This document shows, one piece after another, positions 1 through 11,499 of a DNA stretch of 64,000 bases. The position numbers and the translations under genes were made by a program. Numbering within the stretch: the first letter of the stretch is position 1; the number at the start of each line of letters is the position of its first letter. Location of the stretch: positions 136,070,960-136,134,959 of the forward strand of contig CP136062.1 of NCBI GenBank assembly GCA_032622095.1. Reading direction: 5' to 3'. The notes beneath the pieces are model-generated. The model was not told the DNA's origin. It saw nothing but the letters and a program-made list of their open reading frames with translations, and did not search any database. This DNA comes from Siphonodentalium dalli (taxonomy: Eukaryota; Mollusca; Scaphopoda; Gadilida; Siphonodentaliidae).

Positions 1-1120
1 AAGTCAAGAGGTTACAATTGGTTTCCTGTTATTTTTCATTAATTTGCGACCCTACACATGCATGGAACATTTGGTCCCGCAGATAGCCGTACCGGGGTTG
101 AATAAAGATTAAAGTTGGTTTTATATTTTATTATTTCATCGATATGCGACAATACACATAGATACCATACCAATCAGCTTACGAGAATGTCAACGATCCC
201 ACACTATATAGTGATTATTTATGTCATGTTGTGTATGCAGACCTCAACCATATTTTCCAGCACACAATGGTGCGATATCACTGATATACATGACATATAG
301 TTTATTGTTTGGTACGCCAGCCATACTCCGCACTAACGATGAAAGAAAGTCTTATGATTTTTTTGCAGTTGTGGTGCTTCAGTGCTTATGCCGTTGCATA
401 TGTCTATATCCAGTAATCGCTTTTAGTTTAGAAATATTCCATCACTATTCATGGGAAAGAATTATCCATGCAGTTCTGTGAAACATAAAGGCTAAGGCAA
501 TATAGTATTTGTATCTGCTATATATGCGTCACGTCGTGTCCGTTGTTTCAGTGATCCGACCACATGAGATCATACTGACACAAGTCCGCACTGCGTCAGG
601 TCTTAGTTCCTAGAGGTGGTAACTCACCTGCAAATAGATAAGAATGTTTCAAGTGAAATTTATATTGCGTGCATGCAATACTGACACACGAAAAAGACCT
701 TATGTACACTGTCCGAATGTCTCTGCCAACTATAATGCACAACTTGAATAGTTGGAAGAATCAACTGGATAGTGTCCAAAAGATCTTTCCATCCGTGTCA
801 GAATTATCAACATATCCACTGGTCTATCGATACTATATATTTTATTTATGTTCAGCCTCCAGTAGACTAAGCGGTGGCTAGGTTTATAGTCCGGGGACCA
901 GCTGCCATACTTTTTTCATGTCGTCATTTACGTTGAAGAACGTTATGAAGAGAGCGATAGGAGATTTTTACAGTTTCTGCTGATCATTCATCGGAATAAA
1001 TGTCAAATTGCTATGAATGACCAGGACTGTCGGCAGAACATAATTATTAGCGCGCGCCGCGTGTATACTGTTCTCCAAATTATAGATAGCTGTGGTCCGC
1101 TGGGTATTTTAGTTATAGAT
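1..1120. other. No gene recognised
   Basis: AT-rich sequence with only short open frames that lack recognisable domains or good splice signals. I see no repeat copy of it elsewhere in the window. Confidence 0.4.
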
Positions 1121-1125
1121 AATTG

Positions 1126-1553
1126 GTTTTTCCGGTTTAAAAGTCGAACTTCGCGACCAGGAGGCCGAGTCCGGTAAAAGGTGTAGTTGGGAATTTCAAT
1201 TTCGTTTATTGTCCTTTGCATTATTATGTCAATAATGTTGATTTTTGGTTTGTGACAAGCTATGTCAATTACAAATAAAAGAAATGAAAAGATAATTTGT
1301 AAGTCTTATATTTCAACTTTTATAGACATTTTTCGTTCTGCAGCCTATATACTGATGGTTGTGGTTGGAGACGGCCGAGTCGGCCGCCGGTTCGTTAATT
1401 AGGTGCTGGTTGTTATATTGTTATTTTAACGGAATTCTGAGTTGGTCATTCGCGAAACCAATATATTTTATATTCTATAATTACAATCATGGGTATATAA
1501 TATATGATCTTGAGCGCGTTACCATTTCTGACTATGGTTTTCTTGTACGTTAT
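1126..1553 (+). repeat. Dispersed repeat R1, copy 1
   Basis: Two blocks (about 1126-1206 and 1439-1548) recur in inverted order and orientation at 9964-10196, and the second block recurs at 28549-28640. The second block holds a TATA-rich stretch followed by an ATG at 1504 opening MILSALPFLTMVFL, a signal-peptide-like hydrophobic frame that ends after 20 codons here. The blocks are ~230 bp apart in this copy but only ~30 bp apart in the 10 kb copy, so one copy carries an insertion or the other a deletion. It may be a transposon or a duplicated first exon with its promoter; I cannot tell which. Confidence 0.6.
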
Positions 1554-1562
1554 TGTGGTGGA

Positions 1563-1680
1563 TTGACAGTAAATTGGTGTGACAGTGACGGCTTGGAGCC
1601 TATGTTCAACCAATCGCTTCGCGGCTCGGTTGAACATAAACTCCAAGCTATCAATGTCACACCATGTATGTTACCGTCAA
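1563..1680. repeat. Imperfect hairpin (palindrome)
   Basis: Left arm 1563-1611 and right arm 1628-1680 are reverse complements with a few mismatches, around a 16 bp loop. It abuts repeat R1. A fold-back element is the likely origin. Confidence 0.7.
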
Positions 1681-1778
1681 ACCACCGCGATAACTTATAA
1701 TGTTATTGACATCACATTTTGGCAAATAAAGGGACATGGCGACATTCTCCATTTCGGCAGCAGGGAACCTTAATATAC

Positions 1779-2581
1779 ACTTATGACTAATGTGTAGGTT
1801 TTCTACACAAAATGTGTAGACCTGCTACACAATCATTATTCAATTTTGATCTTAAACATATCTGTGTAGTATATGTGTAGTTTCATATTCGTACACAAAT
1901 TGTATAACAATTTTTACACATAAATGGGTAAATTTTTACACATTTATACACAACTGTGTGTGTATAAAATCAACACATATCCCTTACACATTTTGTGTAG
2001 GTTCTTACACACACAGTTCGTAGACAAGAAATGCAAGTTCAGTAGTCCGACCTGTGGGTATAGTATTAAAGATATATGCAGATTTATATGTTAAAACTTT
2101 CATGGCGCATAGTGGTATGTAGTATTTTGTTCTGTACTGTGAGTTTTTGCTTTGAATGAACAAACCAGGGTTGAGGCGTGATTGCATATAATTGTAGTAT
2201 TATTACAACAATCATAACAAGAGTCTAAGGGCAGTAATCGCCATGAAAGTTTTAACAAATAAATCCTCATATATATACTATTAATACTAAACCCACAAAT
2301 TTGGAATTCTGAACTTACATCCTTGTCTACGATCGCTGTAGATTGTATTCCAAAAAATATACTCAAACAATATGGCCGTCACGTAGCAGACTATGAAACT
2401 GAAGGCACCCCAATGCGCATGCTCTGCGTTCTTACACAATTGTGTGTAACAAAATATACACATTATATGTAGAACGGCATTTGGTCAATGTATTTGTATG
2501 TAAAACTACACATTGCTATGTGTATTAACCGGGTTTACACATTTGATGCGTAATCGTTTCTACACATTAGTTATAAGAGTG
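1779..2581. mobile_element. MITE-like element with subterminal TGTGTA/TACACA arrays
   Basis: The ends match as inverted repeats of roughly 20 bp: ACTTATGACTAATGTGTAG on the left against CTACACATTAGTTATAAGAG on the right. Inside each end is a dense cluster of TGTGTA and TACACA hexamers (about 1790-2010 and 2430-2575), leaving a plainer centre. There is no transposase frame. Subterminal hexamer clusters suggest transposase-binding sites, but the superfamily is unassigned. Confidence 0.6.
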
Positions 2582-2599
2582 GAGTTACCTTTATAAATA

Positions 2600-4130
2600 G
2601 TGCTATGACTAATTGTTGTCAATGATATTACGTTGTAGTTATAACACACCACATAACTACACCAACTCTGACACCAGATCTAAGGATTAATAAGGCATCA
2701 ACATAATTGACATTCAAGAGGCTCCCATTGAGTTCAAAAAATAATACAATGGTGTCTAACAATACATTTTGGTCAATTATTAATTTTCTGGTGAAATGAA
2801 GGGAACTGTCTAAGATAATCCATTTAGGTGGCGATATAGTTGTGGCTACAAAGTCATGTCCCAGATATAAAAAAAAATCATATTATAGCCTGGTCGTTGG
2901 ACTAATCATCTGAGGATGGCCAATAGATGCGGAACTCAATTACCTTATGTTTAGAACTTCAGATATCCAATTCAGATTATATGATTAAAATTCAATGTCA
3001 GCCGTCGTTATGAGCAACAAAAGATTGGAATGAACAGAACCGGTGAGAAACCTTAGAACAATCGGTCTATTACGTTCTTAAATGGATGTCATCGTGTGCG
3101 ACCAGTTATCTGCGACACTGTCGGCAGAATTTCTATAAATTTCCTACTTTCAGTTGCACTATGTTTCGATCCGCTGAATCTTGTTGATAAATTTAACACT
3201 TGTAAGTTGTGTCTGTTTTCTGGGACCCTCTCCGTGAAGATAACTACTGCGAATATGTGATGTAGGTGTTTGAACTATTGTGATAACAGATAACTACCAT
3301 TGGTATCGGACTACAACAATTACATATAAGCTGAACGGTGTACACATGTCCACTTGTGTCAAATCATTATTATCTTCATTAAATAATGTAGACAAGTGAC
3401 CTCCATTCCATGGGGTTTGTGATATGTTGATTGAACTTCTTGAAGTGTCTTACTGTCACTTCTTGTGTCACAGCCATGACACAGCTAGATATAAATCCAA
3501 TGCAACCTATCCCAAACCCTTCATGAGATTGAGAGTGACTTGCCTATATGTCATGATTTTCCTAAAAAAAAAACCCACAAGTTCCAACGGATGTTTAAGG
3601 AGATTAACATTGTTATATATTATCCAGTGAATTTGCAGTTTTTTGTCATGAGACACCGAAATAAACACTGGTAAACAATGTCAATCACTAGCTGATTCGA
3701 TTCGAGATTCGATTCGATGTTGATACCATGAAGGAGATTCGGTATCGAGATTCGACTCGATGCAAAATCACCGATTCGCAGATCCCTAGATAATGTTATC
3801 CAAGTTCGCAACAAATGTGATAAAGTTACCAGGTTAATTAAAAGCTCAAAATAAACGGGATTTTAAAACTGACTGGAAAAGGTCGCTTGTCTAATAATTT
3901 TGTCAGTTAACTTATGTATAATTCGATAGTATCAAACGAACGTAAATCGAGATATCGCATCGAAAACTAGCGAAACCTACCGACAAAAAGCGGTCGTCTG
4001 TTTTCCTGTCCGGTAAGTAGTGATTATACACGGATATCAATTCAATTATTACGACCACAATTGCCGAACTTGCTAATTCCCCGTACGATATGTCGACTTC
4101 GCTTCAATTAACTCCATCAAGTTAGATATC
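2600..4130. other. No gene recognised; GATTCGA-rich patch
   Basis: No supported coding region. At about 3695-3785 the heptamer GATTCGA recurs several times in both full and degenerate form, which looks like the remains of a small element. Confidence 0.4.
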
Positions 4131-4149
4131 ACATAAAGAAAAACTTCGT

Positions 4150-4257
4150 GTTAATATGACTAACTTAGGAGTAGTAAAAAGCATTTGGGTCACTTTGATC
4201 CACACCATTCATCTAGTCACTATGACTAACTCCGGTGTTAGTCATAGTGACTAAGTT
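4150..4257. repeat. TTAGTCATnnTGACTAA motif cluster, part 1
   Basis: Several inverted heptamer pairs (TGACTAA/TTAGTCA) occur close together, including a perfect fold-back near 4220-4255. The same motif returns in a denser cluster at 5690-5880. Confidence 0.55.
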
Positions 4258-4300
4258 ATGCCAAGAATAACTCTAATTGCAACACTGCCTTGAATTATGC

Positions 4301-4788
4301 TTAAAGGTACTCAACCCATAAAGAGGGTCCCCATCTCAACAGATTCCAACAACAACAATCCGATCAGAGGGTCCTATATTACTATTTCTTTGGCTTTGGG
4401 GGTAAAAAATATTTGATTCGAGTCGAGGAACCCATCAAACAAAGCTCAGAGTCATTAGATATTGATTTTTGAAAATTCTTATGTTCTCGAGATGAGTACT
4501 TATAACTGCCGTCAATTTGGTAACATGCTCGAGATTTTACGCCAAAATTCTATTCAAACAGACAAGGATGGATAACTCTATAATCAAGTGGGTAATAATA
4601 ACGAATTTTTTACTATCTTCTGGGCCAGAAAGAATTCCCGATAATGAAAAATAATAGATTTCTAAAATCGATATCTAACAAATCTGAGCTTTGATGGGTG
4701 ACTTCCTCGACTCGAATCAAATATTTTTGACCCCCGAAGCCATTGAAATAGTAATTGAGAGGAGTTTTATCGGGTTGAGTACCTTTAA
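4301..4788. mobile_element. TTAA-bounded MITE with long inverted repeats
   Basis: Both ends read TTAAAGGTACTCAACCC in inverted orientation. The inverted similarity extends about 170 bp into the element, including a shared stretch around TTGATTCGAGTCGAGGAA. The total length is 488 bp and there is no transposase frame. TTAA at both borders is the target duplication typical of piggyBac-like elements, so that superfamily is an inference. A lone arm of the same family lies near 20620-20735. Confidence 0.75.
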
Positions 4789-5689
4789 ATGCACGGGCGG
4801 CGTTCGTTGCAGAAATATTCACATTTGTTCAAATCGCCATCAACAGAAGGAATATTAAAATATATATAGTTTTGTTCATATGCCAAACATAATCAGCTCG
4901 TAAATAGTATATTGTCGTCAGGACGTACGATGGTGTACGTAAACAAGAGCCTGCTCGTGTTACAGACGTTTTGCTTCTGTTTACATAACAAAGCTCAATT
5001 CTATTGGTTAATCACACACAAATGATATAAACGCTCTTTATTATTTCCATATCTGGAAAACAGTAACAAAAACGCTCTTTATGTTTACCATATCCGGATC
5101 TAAACAAAAGCCAGGTTCTGTAAGGTTTTTTGCTTTTGTTTACATAACAAAGGAAAACATTTGACAATAACATACTGTTTATGCCATATTTCTGATTGGT
5201 ATAAGAACAAAATCTGTCTATATTTTACTATTCTTTCTGTTTATGGCGGTTTTTGACGGAGGTGAATATTTTAACAGCGTACCCACCGCCAACACCGCCC
5301 GTATCTTTAGTATTCATTGCTAAATATTCAATTTCCATTTTATCGCAGTTCTATTGGATCTATAATTGAACGCATGTGATGGGAGGATATAATAATGGCA
5401 TATATAGCAGAACTTCACTCCCACACCAGATGCTACACTATTAGGACAAAAGGTTCTTATTCCATGACACCACAGACATCTCGGAAAAATGTACTAGTTA
5501 AACAGACATATACAACAAACTATTCTTATATCTCTCAATAGACCGTGCAGTACTGAAATCTGTGTTTTTTAGAGAATGGATTGAAAGTTTGTCCTGCTTT
5601 CAATTCGGTCTCTGATTCTTGGTAATATATCATCTGGTTGAGTTTCGACCAAATTACATGTTCACCTTCTCAGTGACTCAGAAAAGTTA

Positions 5690-5900
5690 GTCATTATGAC
5701 TCAATCCTGGTCATTTTGACTAACATATGCAATTGTAGTCTAACGGCATAATTAGTCGTTTTGACTAACAATTCCTTAGTCGTTATGACTATTGTCACCC
5801 TATTCATTGTTACTAATTTTCTGCCTTAGTCATTATGACTAAACTAAGTTAGTCATCATGTGGACAAATAGTTGAATAACCATATTGACTACCTTTTTTT
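5690..5900. repeat. TTAGTCATnnTGACTAA motif cluster, part 2
   Basis: At least five palindromic or half-palindromic copies of TTAGTCATTATGACTAA occur within about 200 bp, with sequence variation in the two central bases. No coding frame is involved. Confidence 0.6.
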
Positions 5901-5927
5901 CTTCAGTGCACACGAAATGAAGTTGTA

Positions 5928-5932
<5 letters not shown>

Positions 5933-5981
<49 letters not shown>
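5933..5981. repeat. (TA)n microsatellite
   Basis: About 24 uninterrupted TA dinucleotides, followed by further TA-rich sequence to about 6040. Confidence 0.95.
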
Positions 5982-5983
<2 letters not shown>

Positions 5984-6533
5984 TTATTTTCCTCCATAAC
6001 TGAAGAGTTATATATATATAATTATATCTTATATATAATCAACATATTCAACAATCCCACCACCAGATAATACATAAATGAAAACAAAAATACAAAATCC
6101 TAAATGTTACATTATGACGACGATGAAGACGATGGTGGCTGAATTGACAATATTTTATAATTGTTGAGCATATATATTAGGCGGACAGGGTAACTGACGA
6201 CCCGTTTTACTCCCAGATTTCCAGTAGTTTTGCAAGTTTTCGGTACGATATATCTCGACTTTACTTCGTTTTATACTGTCAAATTATACTTCAAAAGAAA
6301 GAAAATTTCATGGCCATTTAAATATATTGTGACTGAGATGAATGATTTTGAGAATCGATGAGGAATGTGATAGATTGTTTGTTTTTCCCAAAATCGGACT
6401 GATCTTAACCTTGTCACTGGTATAGTATATATTGGTATATCTGGTTATTCTGGTATTTTTCCCAGGGGCATGTGTTGTCAGCGGGAGACAATCTGAAACG
6501 CGTTCACTCAGAAACAGGATCTCCGTATTTTGG

Positions 6534-6624
6534 TGAGTGAGAATTCGAAGCCACGAAGATGACGTCACGAAATTTCCATTTTATTTTTCAGGGAGTGAGA
6601 ATTAGAACCCGCGAAGATGACGTC
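6534..6624 (+). repeat. Short direct repeat with acceptor-like site
   Basis: A ~33 bp block containing GAAGATGACGTCA occurs twice, 57-58 bp apart. The second copy follows a strong pyrimidine tract ending in TTTTTCAG, so it resembles an exon start, but the duplication itself is a simpler explanation. Confidence 0.5.
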
Positions 6625-6779
6625 ATGGTGCTGGTAGGCCTGGCGCCACTCTATAACACACATTCAAATAAACATCGTTTAAGAGATGTGCTAAGTTGTA
6701 AGCTGCTAAGAGTCCAAGTGGCGCAATTATACGTTCGGTGCGACGAGGTAGCTTTCATAGCACATGTCACATGATGATA

Positions 6780-7385
6780 TTAAGAGGCATATGACCTTTA
6801 ATTTCCATCAGAAAATATTTTTGTATGAGATTGTGACCGAAATTCTCAACCGTTGATCAAGTTATAATGATTAGATGACGTTTAATTCAATTGGCAAGGG
6901 TTATTGCCATTTAGACGATTCTATTAACATCCCGATGTTGGTTCATATGAGGAATCGATTCAATATTACACTCGATTCCATTCGGATGATTCTATGCATT
7001 TCCTGATGTTCCTCCATAAGAGAGATGGATTCACTGTTATATTCAATGGTTCCGTTGCCTGTAGTTATTCATCTCACACATCGTTGCACGTCTTAGAAAA
7101 ATTGGAATTAGGAGTGCATGCGTGTTATACATTGACTAAGACGTGGCCAGAAGGTCCTCACACTCCAGATCCCACTTCCGGAAAAAAACGAGGCTACGGG
7201 TAAATAGAAGGGCAAACGAATGGCCTCCATGTATTTACATACGTCCAATAAAAATCGTGTTTTGTCGTTCTTATTGTTGGTTTGCAATCTAATCATTACG
7301 CCACATTTACTGTAATTGAATTGAATCTAGCACATATTTGATGCAAGTGCTTCTTCAAATATCGAACATTGTAATACTTATCAGG
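6780..7385. other. No gene recognised
   Basis: Only short unconvincing frames; no repeat or splice structure that I can support. Confidence 0.35.
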
Positions 7386-7389
7386 CCTC

Positions 7390-7745
7390 AAAATATGGTG
7401 CTGGACATTTGCAGAATGAGGTCCCCAGAGGGTGAAGTTATAGTGACGCCAATCGTCACCAATTTCATCATCTATAGGGACATCATTCTGCATGGTCTCA
7501 TCTGCTATGGGAGACCTATACAACACACATGGTGATGTGCACCCATTTGGATAAATCGATTATGCATTGTGTCGTCCGCCATTTGGCGATATATATAGAA
7601 ACTAAACTAAACAAGAAAAAAGGAAACTTTTTGTAGCTGCTTTCTGAAGAAGTTTCTAAAGAATTTTACACTAAAGATACTTTCCAGATAAAAAGAGGCC
7701 AAAGCAGAATAAGGTCACCACAGGGTGAACTTATAGTGGTGCTAA
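7390..7745 (+). repeat. Diverged copies of the 27.4-28.1 kb hairpin element
   Basis: Two blocks (about 7390-7515 and 7600-7745) share the phrase GCAGAATGAGGTCCCCAGAG and the following GGGTGAA with the hairpin element at 27438-28112, including the upstream AACTAAA run. The copies are decayed and the hairpin partner arm is poorly kept. Short minus-strand frames across them are probably by-products. Confidence 0.55.
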
Positions 7746-7915
7746 GAGCGTATGTCTCATTTATATGTGGAGAGTTTCAAAAAAAATAACACAATTCCAT
7801 CATTGTTCAGATTAAAATACACGATATTGTTCTCCATATGTGCGCTCTGTTTCTATGGTTATGTCCCTATTCTAAGTTTTGGACATTTCCTATATATAAT
7901 TTACCTTCTGTTAAA

Positions 7916-8042
7916 CTACAGCGTGAAGACATCTTGTCTGTTTCGGAATCCTGTGACAATTTTCTTAGCGAAATTCCATTTTTGGAGGTCGTCTGCCAGC
8001 ACTTCGTCATCTATCATTGCATCACGCTTTTTCCGTTTTCCA
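7916..8042 (-). CDS. Candidate peptide precursor, exon 3 (terminal)
   Basis: This minus-strand exon follows a strong acceptor (CTCTCTTCTTGTAG just above 8042) and ends in TAG at 7916-7918. It starts with one base of a split codon, which is exactly what exon 2 at 11500-11619 requires. Joined, the codon gives Ala and the frame reads GKRKKR, then an acidic 35-residue tail beginning DAMIDDEVL and ending in L. Gly followed by a basic cluster is the usual signal for cleavage and C-terminal amidation in prohormones. The tail contains WNFAKK and no cysteine. I recognise no known family; alternative last exons are possible. Combined CDS length with exons 1 and 2 is 330 nt, a multiple of three. Confidence 0.45.
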
Positions 8043-8189
8043 CTACAAGAAGAGAGTTTGAATACGATTCGTGTAGTGCCTATAGAGCAATTATAAGGCT
8101 TCCGCTGGGTAGGGACGGGTGTCCACCTTGCAATTTCCAACTGCACTCCCTGAACTAGACCAAACACCCATTTTCCATTTGCCCTTGGG

Positions 8190-8520
8190 TTGTAGAACTT
8201 TTCAACTGGTACCTACAACTTACAAACTGTTCGAAATTCCCAACCTGACATGCACCCACCTATAAGTTTGGAAAATGACAATTACAGACAAATTGTTTTA
8301 CCAAAAGTTACTGAAAAAAATTAAGTTGTTGGTCTAAAAACAACAAATTCCTCAGTGAGTACATTGTACGGTTTGGAAATGAGAACAATGAAAATAATTT
8401 CAACCCATATGTGGTGTAAAATTTCCAACTAACGTGTCAGGCATGACATTTCCAACAGTAAAAAAAATGTTGGGGGTGGGTGGGTGAGACATCACAAACA
8501 CTGTCGCCACGTCCCTGTAT
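8190..8520 (+). repeat. GGAAATTTCC-type dispersed repeat, copy
   Basis: It shares order and wording with the longer block at 30110-31020: 'aaattcccaacctgaca', a run about plain A/T with 'ccaaaaa', 'ctaaaaacaacaaattcc', 'aaatttccaacta', a G-rich run, and a terminal GTCGCCACGTC. It is non-coding. It ends just before a LINE remnant, so it could be part of that element or a neighbour. Confidence 0.6.
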
Positions 8521-8684
8521 GTAGTGTTTCATTCACTGACACACGGACACTAAATAACCCTGTCTGTATTAAATACTCATTGATGAGTAGTTCCTTTAAA
8601 CGGACATGGCTCATTCGAGCTTCCAAATTCTGCATGGCTACGTAATTTGGAAGGAGGTATAATATAGGTTGACACATACACGAA

Positions 8685-8966
8685 ATGTTGATATACCGGC
8701 TTCAAATACTAACGACCTATATATGTGAAAATTATCTCAGATCAAGTCCTCATTGTGTGTGTGGAAGCGATGAAACGGCGAATAATTTCTTATTCCACTG
8801 CCCAGTATACAGTAGACAAAGAAACGAATGTTTTTCTGGTAATTTGGAAAGAACAACCATTGAGAGCGCACTTCACGGCACGATTTCAAATACTCTGAGC
8901 GAAAATATTTTGACATTTAAAACAGTCCAGAAATTCATAATCATGACAGAACGCTTTTCGAGCTAA
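8685..8966 (+). pseudogene. Non-LTR retrotransposon ORF2, C-terminal fragment
   Basis: The 93-codon frame ends in the zinc-knuckle-like region seen after the reverse transcriptase of many CR1/Jockey-like LINEs: SSPHCVCGSDETANNFLFHC, then PVYSRQRNECF. The CxC...H...C arrangement and the HCP-Y-R block are the diagnostic parts. The polymerase core upstream is absent or broken, so this is a 5'-truncated dead copy. It lies inside the proposed second intron of the minus-strand precursor gene. Confidence 0.75.
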
Positions 8967-9190
8967 CATATATACAGATTATATGGCGCTGTCCAATAAT
9001 AATTACATTAAGTAAATATCCAATATATGGATATATTAAAATAGCTGATGACCGACACGACAGGTGACACACACATGTTGTATATATGCCTGTGTCTGTA
9101 TTGCTCTTACGAACCCATTCTATGAAACCCATACTATAATATATTAGACATGGTGTAAACATTTAGTACATGAATATACCAATTCATTAC

Positions 9191-9342
9191 CTGTCTCCGA
9201 CAACTCCACGACGGGACCCGACTCGAGTAATGCAAGCATAACATTGCTTGCTTTGTCGCACCATTTTATATTATGTCCACCGATGATAAGGTCACTTGTG
9301 GAGACGGCATATATAAGCCATATAGGCTTACATCCGAATCCA
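9191..9342 (-). CDS. Possible exon, GGH/Cys-containing segment
   Basis: The minus-strand frame reads GFGCKPIWLIYAVSTSDLII, then GGHNIKWC and LALLESGPVVELSE, and ends at a good donor (CAG/GTAATG at 9191). The acceptor is weak and its position is a guess. The core W-x-I-x-A...S-x-S-D-x-(I/V)-(I/V)-G-G aligns with the exon-like copies at 50604-50696 and 50936-51028 at protein level, while the DNA has diverged. It starts with one base and ends with one base of a split codon, so it cannot sit between exons 2 and 3 of the precursor gene without breaking the frame. It may be an exon of another gene, an alternative exon, or a relic. Confidence 0.3.
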
Positions 9343-9621
9343 CTCCCATACACAAGGAACATGGTAACATGAATTACCAATATATTATATTGTAACAAAT
9401 TATTATTGGGAATAAATATTATTAAACCAAATACTCGTTCCAACTGCTGAGGGCACACTACAAAGGTTGTGGAAACGTCACTGCCACTGAAGTTCTGCAA
9501 ACGGTACACGGAAACTATGCATGATAACACGAAGCGACGTCAAGCACAAATGCATACAAAATGGCGCGGATCAACGTATTAGACAACTTTCACATAATGA
9601 ACTATATACGACTAATAAGAA

Positions 9622-10008
9622 CTACGATTCTACGAATATCTCATGTATAGTAGTCGTATACATGTTTGGGATGGTCCAAAAACCTTTCCGCAGCCTATAA
9701 GAGTCCGTTTGTGAGTAAATCGTGCTTCTTGCCACTCGCAGTATATAAGGTGACATGCATGTATGATGTATTATTTGTAAGTTTTGTTGAAAACTCAAAT
9801 CCGTAATTGTAACTGGACACCTTTCGCATGATAAACTTTCTATTAGTTGTCGTTTTGCCATATCCGTAGTTACGATTACCGTTTCAAGAAGGCAAGCATG
9901 GAAACGCGATCTGTGCGTGCAATCATCGAGCATACCACTAACTGTAACTTGATAACAACAGAAGTACAAGAAAACCATAGTCAGAAATGGTAACGCGCTC
10001 AAGATCAT
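9622..10008 (-). CDS. 128-codon ORF with signal-peptide-like N-terminus (hypothetical)
   Basis: The frame opens inside repeat R1 with MILSALPFLTMVFLYFCCYQ, a convincing hydrophobic signal sequence, and continues with several cysteines (for example LDDC, HAC, SCERC, HTC). No domain is recognised. The middle part (around 9800-9880) has relatives at 10440-10490 and 31530-31640 that lack this reading frame, which argues that the region is a repeat mosaic. It could be a young secreted-protein gene that captured a repeat-borne start, or a chance frame. Confidence 0.25.
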   Translation of the reverse strand: MILSALPFLTMVFLYFCCYQVTVSGMLDDCTHRSRFHACLLETVIVTTDMAKRQLIESLSCERCPVTITDLSFQQNLQIIHHTCMSPYILRVARSTIYSQTDSYRLRKGFWTIPNMYTTTIHEIFVES

Positions 10009-10196
10009 ATATTATATACCCATGATTGTAATTATAGAATATAAAATATATTGGTTTCACGAATGACCAACTCATAGAATTAATCGCCTTGCTCTTCATG
10101 GCATCCGAATGACAATTGAAATTGAAATTCCCAACTACGCCTTTTACCGGACTCGGCCTCCGGGTCGCAGTTCGATTTTAATCCGACCAAAAATTC
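9964..10196 (-). repeat. Dispersed repeat R1, copy 2
   Basis: Reverse-oriented relative of 1126-1553: the signal-peptide/TATA block lies at 9964-10080 and the block with CCGGAGGCCGAGTCCGGT (minus strand) lies at 10111-10196. The two blocks are closer together here than in copy 1. Confidence 0.65.
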
Positions 10197-10199
10197 CCG

Positions 10200-10600
10200 T
10201 TCTATAAATAAAACGCCCATGCGCCCACTGCATACCAAGAAACAGCGAAACATTATACACGCGGAATAAGTACAAACTAACTAATCGCAGTCACTTAATA
10301 ATATCACCTTACTGCGAGTGACACGATATTTGAACGGCACTAGTTTCTCGCAAACGGATTCGTATATAGTCGTCAATTTCAACAGTTCTTGGACTGTCTG
10401 CAAAATTTACGGCTATCATTAGCTATTTGTAATTCTTATCTGTCGTGGTTCATTAAGGTGTCCAGTACGAATATGACAAAATGACAACTGATAGAAAGCA
10501 CACAAATTCTAGTGACGTAGTAACCTATTCATAAGTCTTATCAGCAGTAGTTCATTGTTCGAAAGGTGTCTTTTCTCACTTTTCTAACATCATATATACT
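10200..10600. other. Repeat mosaic, no gene recognised
   Basis: A segment near 10440-10500 ('aaggtgtccagtacgaat' and 'gacaactgatagaaag') resembles both the body of the 9622-10008 frame and the sequence before 31640. No coding capacity is seen. Confidence 0.4.
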
Positions 10601-10679
10601 AGTATCATATTTTGGTCCGGCATCCAATTTGGAGTATATATTGTATTTGTTGAAATTGCTCTCTGATGCCAGTTTCACA

Positions 10680-10771
10680 ACAGTATACACAATTAATATT
10701 AGATTGTATCAGGCACTGACTCAGTACAGTATACACAATTAATATGAGATTGTATCAGGCACTGACTCAGT
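10680..10771 (+). repeat. 46 bp perfect-length tandem duplication
   Basis: Units 10680-10725 and 10726-10771 are both 46 bp and differ at one base. It is a recent local duplication. Confidence 0.9.
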
Positions 10772-10810
10772 ATGATGTGGTCATTGCTTTATGTATGCGT
10801 GAACAAGTTA

Positions 10811-11298
10811 TCATTTCATATATGTGACCCGCCATATCAAATCCAGTCGGAAGTCGGGATTTTTTTACCCTGTGCCAATGCATTCTCTTATGTATGCGAG
10901 TCGACCATAGGTCGCCTCGCATATATAAGAGAATGCATTGGCCTAACAATTTTTTACAATTTTAATAATTTGTTCTTGTATTCTTTAACAATTTTATAAT
11001 TTCACCCATACAGAGCCCCAGACAAACATGAGCAGACGACACTCTTCTATATGCTTCTATATATGTGTGGGGCTCCCTGCAGGGTGGTGGATGCTTTTTA
11101 TTTTATGTCCTAAAAATTGTAAGAAACATTTATTTAAAAAACATGATAAAAAATTGTTAGGCCAATGCATTCTCTTATATATGCCAGGCGACCTATGATC
11201 GACTCGCATATATAAGAGAATGCATTGGCACATGCAGGGTAAAAAAAATCCCGACTTCCGACTGGATTTGATATGGCGGGTCACATATATCGAAATGG
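10811..11298. mobile_element. Fold-back element: inverted repeat whose arms each hold a hairpin
   Basis: Arms of about 145-150 bp (10811-10956 and 11148-11298) are reverse complements. Each arm contains its own hairpin built on CCAATGCATTCTCTTATATATG and its complement. The ~190 bp spacer has no recognised content. The inner hairpin is the core shared with the TTAA MITEs at 19 kb, so this may be an inverted pair of half-elements. Confidence 0.75.
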
Positions 11299-11499
11299 CC
11301 ATGTTACAATCGGAATATAACATTGATATATCCCTCAGCTTTATATATCAAGGTTCAACATATATATATATGTATATATATATACCGATTTTCGCCTATG
11401 TTGGATTTCGATTACGGCTAAATGTTGTGATGAATGCCATCTTAACTTAATTGTTTTTTGTACGATGGAAATTTAGGAAATATATATAACTGTACTTAC

